From Vibrio sp. 10N (GTDB lineage: Bacteria; Pseudomonadota; Gammaproteobacteria; Enterobacterales; Vibrionaceae), in NCBI RefSeq assembly GCF_036245475.1, contig NZ_BTPM01000002.1, forward strand, positions 1,550,001-1,614,000: a DNA stretch of 64,000 bases, read 5' to 3'. A model generated the notes under the pieces. The model searched no databases. It saw nothing but the letters and a program-made list of their open reading frames with translations, and was not told where the DNA came from. Positions 36,953-44,657 of this stretch are shown piece by piece. How positions within the stretch are numbered: position 1 is the first letter of the stretch; the number at the start of each line of letters is the position of its first letter. Both the position numbers and the translations under genes were made by a program.

Positions 36953-37591
36953 ATGGGAATTGAAGATATTCGCCGCGAGTATTCGAAAGGTGGCTTGCGT
37001 CGTAAAGACTTAGCAGACGACCCGATTGATCAATTTAACAAATGGCTTGCGCAGGCGATGGAAGCCAAGCTTAGCGACCCAACTGCGATGACTGTGGCGA
37101 CGGTAGACCAAAATGGGATGCCGTTTCAGCGTATCGTGCTGTTGAAAAGTGTCGATGAGAACGGTTTTGTGTTCTATACCAACCTAGGTAGCCGCAAAGC
37201 TCAGCACATCGAACACAACAACAAGGTGAGTTTGCATTTCCCTTGGCACACACTTGAACGTCAAGTGCATATTACTGGCGTAGCAGAAAAGTTGACGGCG
37301 ATGGAAAACATGAAGTATTTCACCTCGCGTCCAAAAGAGAGCCAACTTGCAGCGATTGCCAGCAAGCAAAGTAGTCGCATTTCAGCACGCGGTGTACTTG
37401 AAGGTAAGTTTCTGGAACTGAAACAGAAATTTGCTAAAGGCGAGATCCCTGTACCAACATTTTGGGGGGGCTACCGTATTCGTCCTGAATCGATTGAATT
37501 CTGGCAAGGTGGCGAACACCGACTGCACGACCGTTTCTTGTTTAGCAAAGATGGAACGGGTCAATGGGATGCTGAGCGACTGGCGCCGTAA
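36953..37591 (+). CDS. pdxH: Pyridoxamine/pyridoxine 5'-phosphate oxidase
   Basis: A 212-residue FMN enzyme (E. coli PdxH has 218) that makes pyridoxal phosphate, the last step of de novo and salvage vitamin B6 synthesis. Clear family segments are FNKWLAQAMEAKLSDPTAMT near the N-terminus, QRIVLLKSVDENGFVFYTN (FMN-binding), LHFPWHTLERQVHITGVAEK, and the C-terminal signature FWGGYRIRPESIEFWQGGEH with RLHDR. The start ATG follows GTGAGGAG. It is monocistronic with a terminator at 37619-37646. Confidence 0.97.
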   Translation: MGIEDIRREYSKGGLRRKDLADDPIDQFNKWLAQAMEAKLSDPTAMTVATVDQNGMPFQRIVLLKSVDENGFVFYTNLGSRKAQHIEHNNKVSLHFPWHTLERQVHITGVAEKLTAMENMKYFTSRPKESQLAAIASKQSSRISARGVLEGKFLELKQKFAKGEIPVPTFWGGYRIRPESIEFWQGGEHRLHDRFLFSKDGTGQWDAERLAP

Positions 37592-37618
37592 TCACCATTT
37601 GGTGTTCGTAATTTATCT

Positions 37619-37646
37619 AAGCTGCGGTTTTCGCAGCTTTTTTTTA
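37619..37646 (+). terminator. Rho-independent terminator of pdxH
   Basis: AAGCTGCG-GTTTT-CGCAGCTTTTTTTT, 28 bp after the pdxH stop. Confidence 0.88.
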
Positions 37647-37680
37647 TGTTTCTAGTTAGATGTAGTACAAATTACAACCA

Positions 37681-37724
37681 CCGTAACTTGTTGGTTCATG
37701 ATCATTGTTCCGGAAGCTTGATCA
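37681..37724. promoter_or_regulatory. Distal RctB site group: 39-mer-like element overlapping paired 12-mers
   Basis: On the minus strand, 37711 to 37681 begins with GGAACAAT and ends with TTACGG in a 31-bp core, the same spacing as the two 39-mers at the origin. Its GGAACAATGATCA end is also a strict 12-mer (37699-37711). It abuts a one-mismatch inverted 12-mer, GGAAGCTTGATCA (37712-37724). The group lies 35 kb from the origin and 150-200 bp before the AraC gene at 37876. Confidence 0.68.
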
Positions 37725-37875
37725 AGTAAGGATCCTTTTTTATGCTTCTGTTTCCTGAGCATCCTCTTGTCGCAAGACCAGTAACGATAGGTGATAGCGC
37801 GATTCGCTTTCCCAAATTCAAAGGAAATCGGTATACTCCGCGGATCGACATTCCATTTACACTGAGGCCGGAAAC

Positions 37876-38691
37876 ATGGTGAAACGCAACAATGACATCC
37901 TTGATCATGCTTCCTTAGCGCCCCACATCATTAAGCCTGCGGAAATCGTTCGCCTGCCTTCGCATATGGACTCTCATGAGCACCATTACACCCAAGTCGT
38001 TATAGGGCTTAAAGGTCAGTCTGAGTTTGATGTGGGTGGTGTTGGTAATCGAGTTGGCCCCGGACAGGGCTGTGTGGTGACTTCTGGCCTTGATCATGCT
38101 TTCGGAGGGATTGTTGATCAACCGGATATTTTGGTACTGAACATGCCACTGCCAAGTGATGATGATCCGGTGCTTCTTCAAAGAATCAATGAGCTGTCGA
38201 AGAGTAAAACCTATTTCCAACTCGATATTCAAATTCAAAAGCTGATTCAGATGCTGGTTGCGGAAATGAAAAGCAGCCCCGATGATCTGTTACTCAGCCG
38301 TGCGTGTAACGACACGGTGGTGGCTTTATTGCAGCGTCACATTTCAGAGCTCAAGACATCACTGCGTGACTCTCGTTTCGATCTTGAACAGATTGATCGC
38401 TACATCGAGCAGCATTTAGCTCATAAGATCTCCGTCGCCCAGCTCGCCGGAAGTGTCTTTTTGGGGGAAAGTCAGTTCCATATGCTGTTTAAAGAGCAGT
38501 TGGGCATTACGCCACATCAATACGTGCTGAATAAACGTGTTGATGCGGCCAAGCGATTGATTGAACAAGGCAATTTAAACCTAGGCCAGATTGCCGAGTT
38601 CACTGGTTTTTCAGGTCAAAGCACCTTCACTCACGCGTTTTCAAGACTACAAGGTGTTTCCCCTTCGCAATACCGCAAGCGCTTTAGTTAA
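37876..38691 (+). CDS. AraC-family regulator with cupin sensor domain
   Basis: A 271-residue regulator with an N-terminal cupin-like sensor (~20-100, HEHHYTQVVIGLKGQSEFDV) and a C-terminal AraC double helix-turn-helix (~165-271, IEQHLAHKISVAQLAGSVFL; LGQIAEFTGFSGQSTFTHAF). It starts at ATG 37876 after GAGGCCGGAAAC. A possible promoter is TTCCCA-17-TATACT at 37809-37837. It is three genes before putA. Since this PutA lacks the DNA-binding domain, the AraC protein is a candidate put regulator, but nothing in the sequence proves it. Two RctB-type 12-mers lie in its coding sequence. Confidence 0.9.
   Translation: MVKRNNDILDHASLAPHIIKPAEIVRLPSHMDSHEHHYTQVVIGLKGQSEFDVGGVGNRVGPGQGCVVTSGLDHAFGGIVDQPDILVLNMPLPSDDDPVLLQRINELSKSKTYFQLDIQIQKLIQMLVAEMKSSPDDLLLSRACNDTVVALLQRHISELKTSLRDSRFDLEQIDRYIEQHLAHKISVAQLAGSVFLGESQFHMLFKEQLGITPHQYVLNKRVDAAKRLIEQGNLNLGQIAEFTGFSGQSTFTHAFSRLQGVSPSQYRKRFS
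37902..37914 (-). promoter_or_regulatory. RctB 12-mer inside the AraC gene
   Basis: TGATCATGCTTCC (reverse GGAAGCATGATCA) matches the 12-mer strictly and has the AAGG extension. It covers codons 9-13 of the AraC gene. Confidence 0.65.
38091..38103 (-). promoter_or_regulatory. RctB 12-mer inside the AraC gene
   Basis: TGATCATGCTTTC is identical to the core of the iteron at 2236-2248 and lies within codons for GLDHAF. It carries the AAGG extension on the other strand. Confidence 0.65.
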
Positions 38692-38730
38692 TTACGACAA
38701 GTGCACTCGGTATTGGGTTTGAAGTCAGCA

Positions 38731-38949
38731 TCAACCAAACTCAAACCCCTCTTCGTAAACGATACAGTTTCTTCCTGACTCCTTTGCTTGATATAACGCA
38801 ATATCAGCTTTGCCTATTATCTGCTTCACGCTCTGCGAATTGGTGCACTTGGCTACACCAATACTGATGCTGAGTTTTAGTGATGGGTAGTCTTTGATGC
38901 GATGATCGTGATGCGTATTTAGTTTTCCCTGTAAGGAGTCGCTGCTATT
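38731..38949 (-). pseudogene. Relic of a GGDEF domain (C-terminal piece only)
   Basis: A minus-strand frame of 72 codons without a start reads DSLQGKLNTHHDH, then LKLSISIGVAKCTNSQS and ADIALYQAKESGRNCIVYEE. This is the C-terminal third of a diguanylate cyclase domain (SIGVA and ADxALYxAKxxGRN). A TGA stands just upstream at 38950-38952 and the GGDEF motif itself is missing. It fills the gap between the AraC and RlpA-like genes and is best read as a decayed gene. Confidence 0.75.
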
Positions 38950-39117
38950 TCATGTCAAAACCCTTTCGAAATCATGACCAAATAACAAAGGCTTCATGGA
39001 AAAATGTGTGGAACAGATTGGGTGTTTGCTTCATTTATGTAGCTTGAAGCGACATCAAACTCGACAATAATGTAATTAGACAGACGTGAAATGAACCACA
39101 TTGAGCACTCAAATAGT

Positions 39118-39543
39118 ATGAAAAAAATTCCTCTTGCGCTTTTCGCTTTGCTCCTCGCCGTTATGACGGGGTGTTCATCCACCACCTCCATTGATAATCA
39201 AAAAACAAGCAGCTACGCTAGGTCGCATGCGCTTGTGGGTCAAGCGTCATGGTATGGCAATAAATACCATGGAAAACGCACAGCTAGCGGTGAGCGTTAT
39301 AACATGAGGGCGTATACTGCCGCTCATAAAACCCTACCATTTGGCACTATCGTCAGGGTGACCAATACTGCTAACGGTAAAACCGTGGATGTCAAAATCA
39401 ATGATCGGGGCCCGTTTGTCAAAGGCCGAGTCATCGATCTGTCACGAAAGTCTTTTGGGCAAATCGGTAACATCAATCAAGGCACTGTGCCAGTTAAAAT
39501 TGATGTGATCGACGACAGTAATACCTTTCGATACAAGCACTAA
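39118..39543 (+). CDS. RlpA-like septal/cell-wall lipoprotein
   Basis: A short RlpA-family protein of 141 residues. From ATG 39118 it has a lipoprotein signal (MKKIPLALFALLLAVMTGCS, lipid on the cysteine of MTGC). The in-frame ATG at 39091 would add nine polar residues and is less likely. The double-psi barrel is evident: GQASWYGNKYHGKRTASGE, TAAHKTLPFGTIVRVTN, KINDRGPFVKGRVIDLS. The catalytic-type Asp and His of RlpA lytic transglycosylases lie in these segments. There is no C-terminal SPOR domain, so it lacks the usual septal targeting and may act generally on denuded glycan. Confidence 0.87.
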   Translation: MKKIPLALFALLLAVMTGCSSTTSIDNQKTSSYARSHALVGQASWYGNKYHGKRTASGERYNMRAYTAAHKTLPFGTIVRVTNTANGKTVDVKINDRGPFVKGRVIDLSRKSFGQIGNINQGTVPVKIDVIDDSNTFRYKH

Positions 39544-39700
39544 CCATTACACTCTCCCTTTTCGCTTAGGCCAATGATTAATAGGGGAGAGTGCTCTTAC
39601 CTCACTGCGTTGGCCGACATAAAACTGTCAAAAACTCCGCTCTAAACTGTCATATTAATTTCATACCATGCGAAGTTAACTTGTTTGGAGATTGCTCAAT

Positions 39701-40363
39701 ATGTCTAACCCCCTCTATGTGTTCGACATGGACGAAACGTTGTTTGATGCCGATTGCGCTATGCTGTGGAATGAATTTTTGGTTGAAAAAGGGATCGCAA
39801 CCGAGCCGGGATTTCTCGAAGAAGACCAGCGCCTGATGACGCTTTACGCTCAAGGTAAAATGGACATGGAAGATTACCTCCAGTTCTCTATGTCGCCTTT
39901 GTCAGGGGTATCAAAAGAGACGGTTTCTTTGTTGGTTGAACAATGTATCGACGAGAAAATTTTGCCACGTATGTTCTCGCAGGCCAAAACACTCCTTTCA
40001 CAACTTAAACGTGACCGCATTGAAACGGTCATTGTTTCTGCCTCGGTCAGTTTTTTGGTTGCGGCGATTGCCAAGCGAATAGGGATTGATGTCGCTATGG
40101 GCATTGACTTGGTTGAGGAAGGCGGTGGGTATGGAACGACGATGTGTGGTACGCCCACTTACCGAGAGGGTAAAGTGGTGCGTCTTCAACAGTGGTTAGC
40201 AAAGCATGAGGTTTCGTATTCCAGCCTCCACTTCTATACCGATTCGATTAATGACCGGCCGTTGTGCGAATTCGCCGATGTAACCTATTTGGTCAATCCG
40301 TGCCCGTTGCTTGAAGCGCTTGGGCAGCGTAAAGGTTGGCAACAATTGCATTGGACCGTCTAG
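39701..40363 (+). CDS. HAD-superfamily phosphatase (IB type, SerB-like fold)
   Basis: A 220-residue cytosolic hydrolase. Motif I is FDMDET (Asp9 nucleophile, Asp11), motif II is the serine in VIVSASVSFL, motif III is the lysine in YREGKVVRL, and motif IV is YTDSINDRPL. The layout is that of HAD subfamily IB (phosphoserine-phosphatase-like). The substrate is unknown. ATG 39701 is chosen over the in-frame TTG at 39692, because GGAG lies 10 bp before the ATG and only 2 bp before the TTG. It precedes the put operon but with a 363-bp gap. Confidence 0.87.
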   Translation: MSNPLYVFDMDETLFDADCAMLWNEFLVEKGIATEPGFLEEDQRLMTLYAQGKMDMEDYLQFSMSPLSGVSKETVSLLVEQCIDEKILPRMFSQAKTLLSQLKRDRIETVIVSASVSFLVAAIAKRIGIDVAMGIDLVEEGGGYGTTMCGTPTYREGKVVRLQQWLAKHEVSYSSLHFYTDSINDRPLCEFADVTYLVNPCPLLEALGQRKGWQQLHWTV

Positions 40364-40726
40364 TCAAACTGAGTTGTCATTCCTGTCATTTGATCCCCTC
40401 TGCGCTCTGTCGTCGATGAGAGAGCGTTTCCTCGGCTTCCGCAGCTCCCCCCGATCGTTATTTCACTATTTTGGCTTGAGAGTATCATCAGTTTTCATGT
40501 TGTTTGTTGAGGGGGATATCAAAACAATATGTTAATTTAGTTGCAATCTATAACCGCTCATCTTGTCAAATAGGGCGTGACCTTGTATTAATTTTGTTAA
40601 TAAGCGTAGAAAACAGCAAAAAGCTCGGAGTTTTTGACAAGTAATTCTCAAGCGCTCAAAATACACTGCCTGCCATTGTAGAAATTCAGTCGATGTTGTC
40701 GGCTGAGTAGAGATTAAGGAACACAC
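40364..40726. promoter_or_regulatory. 363-bp upstream region of putA
   Basis: No gene is apparent. TTGACA at 40634-40639, followed 18 bp later by AAAATA, is a possible promoter about 65 bp before the putA start. AAGGAA precedes ATG 40727. I see no clear inverted operator. Confidence 0.4.
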
Positions 40727-43700
40727 ATGTTTACAGCAACAGATGTGCTAAAAACGGAGTTTGTCGAGCAGCCGCTTGAACAGCTCTGGTCACTGATCTC
40801 TCCACTTTACATGGTGGATGAGTCTCAATGGTTGAAACAGCTTTTACCTCTGGCCACACCGCAAGGTGACGAAGCCCAGCAGATCCCACAGAAAACCACC
40901 CAGCTCATTGAAGCCATTCGTGCTGACAAAAATGCGATCCAGATGATCGACGCCTTGCTGCTTGAGTACAGCTTAGATACTCAAGAAGGCATTTTGCTGA
41001 TGTGTCTTGCGGAAGCCTTGATGCGTATTCCTGATTCTGCAACGGCAGATGCGCTTATCCGCGACAAGCTCAGCGTGGCTGACTGGAAGTCGCACCTGAA
41101 GAATTCTGACTCTGTGTTTGTGAATGCTTCAACTTGGGGCCTGATGCTGACGGGTAAAGTGGTTGGGCTTGCTGAGTCTGAATCACAAAGCCCAGCAAAA
41201 GCGGTGAACCGTCTAGTTAATAAATTCTCAGAACCTGTGATCCGTAAAGCCATGTATCAGGCAATGAAGATCATGGGTCACCAGTTTGTACTGGGACGCA
41301 GTATTGGCGAAGCGCAAAAAAATGGCAAAAAAATGCGCGATCGTGGTTTTACCTACTCGTTCGATATGTTAGGTGAAGCGGCATTAACCAAAGCAGATGG
41401 CGACAAGTACTTCAAAGATTACCTGATGGCGATTGAAGCGGTTGGCAGTGACAAATACGGTTTAGATACCAGCCCAGCACCGTCAGTGTCTATCAAGCTT
41501 TCTGCTCTGCACCCTCGTTACGAAGTGGCGAACGAAGAGCGCGTGCTGACCGAGCTGTGCGATACGCTGACTCAACTGCTCACTCGTGCTCGTGAGCTCG
41601 ATGTGGCTATTACTATTGATGCGGAAGAAGCTGACCGTCTTGAGCTTTCTCTAAAGCTATTTGAAAAGGTGTATCGTAGTGATGTTGCTAAAGGCTGGGG
41701 TAAGTTTGGTCTGGTTATTCAGGCATACTCTAAGCGTGCACTACCCGTACTGGTTTGGGTGAACGCGTTAGCGAAACAGCAGGGCGATTTGATCCCACTT
41801 CGTCTTGTGAAAGGCGCTTATTGGGACAGCGAGATCAAATGGTCTCAGCAAGCGGGTTACGATAACTACCCTGTTTATACCCGTAAAGAAGCGACAGACG
41901 TGGCATACCTAGCTTGTGCTCGCTTCCTACTGAGTGACAATGTGCGTGGAAACATCTTCCCGCAGTTTGCGAGTCACAACGCACACACGGTGACGGCGAT
42001 TGCGACTATGGCGCAGCACACCGATTATGAATTCCAGCGTCTACATGGCATGGGCGATTCTCTCTATGACCATGTGATGGACACCTACAAACAACCAGTT
42101 CGAATCTATGCTCCGGTGGGTAGCCACAAAGATCTGCTGCCATATTTGGTTCGCCGACTGCTAGAAAACGGTGCGAACAGCAGTTTTGTACACCGTTTGG
42201 TGGATGCACGTTGCCCGGTTGAAAGTCTAACGGTTCATCCTGTCGATGCGCTTAATGCTAACGACACACTGCATAACGCCAATATCGAACTTCCACCAGC
42301 TATCTTTAGCGACCGTAAAAACTCGATTGGCGTTAACGTCGATATTGAGAGCGAAGTGAAAGAGTACGAACACAAAGTGGACGTATTCCGAAGCAAACAA
42401 TGGCAAGGTGCGCCAATCATCAATGGTCAGTCACGATACGAAAGCATGATCAAGGAAGGCGCGACGGTAGAGACCATTACTGCGCCGTATGATCGTCGAA
42501 TCGTCGTCGGTCAGGTGGCTATGGCAAACCTTGATCATGTTTCCGAAGCGATCAAGGTTGCGGAAGACGGATTTACTTCTTGGTCTACACTGCCATATGC
42601 AGAGCGTAGTCAGTGCTTACTTAACCTAGCAGACAAGCTAGAGGAGAACTTGCACGAGCTGGTGGCGATCTGTCATCAGGAAGCGGGCAAGACGATTCAT
42701 GACAGCATTGATGAAGTCCGTGAAGCGGTCGATTTCTGTCGTTACTACGCAAAACAGCCACATATTTTCAACGCACAGTCGGTGCTCGGCTTTGATGGTC
42801 AATCGAAGTCAATGACTCGCGGTGGTCGTGGTGTGTTTGTTTGTATTAGCCCATGGAACTTCCCACTGGCGATTTTCCTAGGCCAGGTGAGTGCGGCTTT
42901 GGTGGCGGGTAACACAGTGGTGGCTAAGCCAGCAGAACAAACTTGTCTCATTGCTGTACGTGCGGTTGAGCTGATGCTTGAGGCGGGCTTCCCTGCAAGC
43001 GCTATTCAGCTTATTACGGGTCGCGGCGCGGATGTGGGTCATGCTTTAACCTCTCATAACTCGATTGCTGGTGTTGCCTTTACTGGTTCGACACCAACGG
43101 CGCAACGTATCAATAGCACATTGGCAGCACGTCCAGTGGCTCCAGTGCCATTTATCGCTGAAACTGGCGGTCAGAACGCCATGATTGTGGATTCTACCGC
43201 GCTTCCTGAGCAGGTGGTGCGCGATGTGGTTCGCTCAGCGTTTGCGTCGGCGGGTCAGCGCTGTAGTGCTCTGCGTGTGCTGTACATCCAAGAAGATATC
43301 GCAGAGCGCGTCATCAATCTGATTCAAGGTGCAATGGATGAGCTAAAAGTGGGCTTGCCATATATGCATTCGACCGATGTTGGCCCGGTGATTGATGCCA
43401 ATGCGAAGCAAAAATTGTGGGCGCATATCGATGCGATGTCGAAGCAAGGCAAGAAAGTAGCTCAGTTATCTTTGGATGAGGAATGTGCCGAGGGCGATTT
43501 CGTGCCGCCGTGTGCGTTTGAAATTTCCGATATCTCTGTTCTGACCGAAGAGCACTTTGGTCCAATCCTGCACATTGTGCGTTTTAAAGCCTCTGAGCTG
43601 CCGAAAGTGGTCGATAGCATCAATGCGACAGGCTTTGGTCTTACGCTTGGCGTGCATAGCCGTAACGAGTCTACGTACGAGTGGATCGAGAAACACGTTC

Positions 43701-43864
43701 GCGTCGGTAACTGCTACATCAACCGTGACCAAGTCGGTGCCGTAGTCGGTGTTCAACCGTTTGGCGGACAAGGGCTGTCGGGTACGGGGCCAAAAGCAGG
43801 TGGTCCACACTATCTATATCGTTTTACTGATGTCGTTAACGGCGCAGCTTCCGCTTCAAAGTAA
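40727..43864 (+). CDS. putA: PutA, bifunctional proline dehydrogenase / P5C dehydrogenase
   Basis: A 1045-residue enzyme oxidising proline to glutamate. The FAD-dependent proline dehydrogenase barrel occupies ~85-510 (KLSALHPRYE; LVIQAYSKRALPVL; RLVKGAYWDSEIKWSQQAGY). The NAD aldehyde dehydrogenase half covers ~540-1045, with Glu812 (FIAETGGQN) and nucleophile Cys846 (SAGQRCSALR). It ends with the channel segment FGGQGLSGTGPKAGGPHYL. There is no ribbon-helix-helix DNA-binding domain, so it cannot repress its own operon like the 1320-residue E. coli PutA. The C-terminal ALDH-like domain of long PutAs is also absent and is encoded next door (43877). Two RctB-type 12-mers lie in the gene. Confidence 0.96.
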   Translation: MFTATDVLKTEFVEQPLEQLWSLISPLYMVDESQWLKQLLPLATPQGDEAQQIPQKTTQLIEAIRADKNAIQMIDALLLEYSLDTQEGILLMCLAEALMRIPDSATADALIRDKLSVADWKSHLKNSDSVFVNASTWGLMLTGKVVGLAESESQSPAKAVNRLVNKFSEPVIRKAMYQAMKIMGHQFVLGRSIGEAQKNGKKMRDRGFTYSFDMLGEAALTKADGDKYFKDYLMAIEAVGSDKYGLDTSPAPSVSIKLSALHPRYEVANEERVLTELCDTLTQLLTRARELDVAITIDAEEADRLELSLKLFEKVYRSDVAKGWGKFGLVIQAYSKRALPVLVWVNALAKQQGDLIPLRLVKGAYWDSEIKWSQQAGYDNYPVYTRKEATDVAYLACARFLLSDNVRGNIFPQFASHNAHTVTAIATMAQHTDYEFQRLHGMGDSLYDHVMDTYKQPVRIYAPVGSHKDLLPYLVRRLLENGANSSFVHRLVDARCPVESLTVHPVDALNANDTLHNANIELPPAIFSDRKNSIGVNVDIESEVKEYEHKVDVFRSKQWQGAPIINGQSRYESMIKEGATVETITAPYDRRIVVGQVAMANLDHVSEAIKVAEDGFTSWSTLPYAERSQCLLNLADKLEENLHELVAICHQEAGKTIHDSIDEVREAVDFCRYYAKQPHIFNAQSVLGFDGQSKSMTRGGRGVFVCISPWNFPLAIFLGQVSAALVAGNTVVAKPAEQTCLIAVRAVELMLEAGFPASAIQLITGRGADVGHALTSHNSIAGVAFTGSTPTAQRINSTLAARPVAPVPFIAETGGQNAMIVDSTALPEQVVRDVVRSAFASAGQRCSALRVLYIQEDIAERVINLIQGAMDELKVGLPYMHSTDVGPVIDANAKQKLWAHIDAMSKQGKKVAQLSLDEECAEGDFVPPCAFEISDISVLTEEHFGPILHIVRFKASELPKVVDSINATGFGLTLGVHSRNESTYEWIEKHVRVGNCYINRDQVGAVVGVQPFGGQGLSGTGPKAGGPHYLYRFTDVVNGAASASK
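42440..42544. promoter_or_regulatory. Two RctB 12-mers inside putA
   Basis: GAAAGCATGATCA at 42440-42452 (+) and TGATCATGTTTCC at 42532-42544 (-) match the 12-mer strictly, and both have the AAGG extension. They form an inverted pair 79 bp apart within the linker between the two catalytic halves of PutA (codons around 572-606). Confidence 0.65.
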
Positions 43865-43876
43865 GGAGAAAGAGTC

Positions 43877-44566
43877 ATGGTTAATAACGCAACAATTTTC
43901 TCTGATGTTTTGAATGCATGGGAGAACTGGAACGTCACCGACTTTGCTGAACAACGTGAGTGCTTACTTTCGGTTCAACGCAATATGGCTGAGCTTAATG
44001 CCACACTTGCAAGTGTGATGGCGTTTCATGTTCAGCAAGCCAATATTTTGCTCGCCAACCCACATGTGATGCCGGGACCAACGGGTGAAACTAATGAGCT
44101 CTACGCCGCAGGTCGAGGTGTTGCAGTGGTGGTGCTTGAGAGCACCGATGCGCAGGCAAAAATCGCGGCAGTGGCTCAGATAACGGCTGCACTTATTGCT
44201 GGTAATGGCGTCATCGTTTGTTCTGGCAATGAGCAATTTAATCAAATTTTTACTTCGGCCGTCGAGCGATCGACGTTGCCTTCTAACCTAGTCCAGATTG
44301 TCGCTTTAGAAGAAGCCACTACCTTCATCGATTTCGATGTGCGTGTAGTCGGTCTTGTAGGCTCTGAAGAAACACAATGGCAGGTTAACCATCAACTGGC
44401 TAATCGCGATGGAGCGATAGGTCTTTTGGTATCTGAAACGGATCTGGCGTCACTTCCAACGTCGCACGATCCGAATCTAGTGTTGAGGTTCATAACGGAA
44501 AGAACAAGAACCATCAACATCACAGCAGTGGGGGGCAACGCTACCTTGCTTGAACTTGGTAGCTAG
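43877..44566 (+). CDS. Stand-alone C-terminal ALDH-superfamily domain of PutA
   Basis: A 229-residue protein, 12 bp after putA, with the ribosome binding site AAGGAG. Its end (LRFITERTRTINITAVGGNA, then TLLELGS) lines up with the C-terminus of E. coli PutA as I remember it (an IERS..VNT.A.GGNAS pattern). The middle (GRGVAVVVLESTDAQAKIAA) looks like an ALDH Rossmann core without a catalytic cysteine. In long PutAs this inactive domain caps the tunnel through which P5C passes between active sites. I infer that here it acts in trans on PutA. Databases may label such proteins P5C dehydrogenase, but catalysis is unlikely. Confidence 0.8.
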   Translation: MVNNATIFSDVLNAWENWNVTDFAEQRECLLSVQRNMAELNATLASVMAFHVQQANILLANPHVMPGPTGETNELYAAGRGVAVVVLESTDAQAKIAAVAQITAALIAGNGVIVCSGNEQFNQIFTSAVERSTLPSNLVQIVALEEATTFIDFDVRVVGLVGSEETQWQVNHQLANRDGAIGLLVSETDLASLPTSHDPNLVLRFITERTRTINITAVGGNATLLELGS

Positions 44567-44657
44567 TGGCTAAGGTCTTCGGACCCGCTCCACGCCGCCC
44601 TACCAGCCTCCAGCACTAAGCATGTTGGAGGCTGAATTCTAGGATGAGGAAACAATA

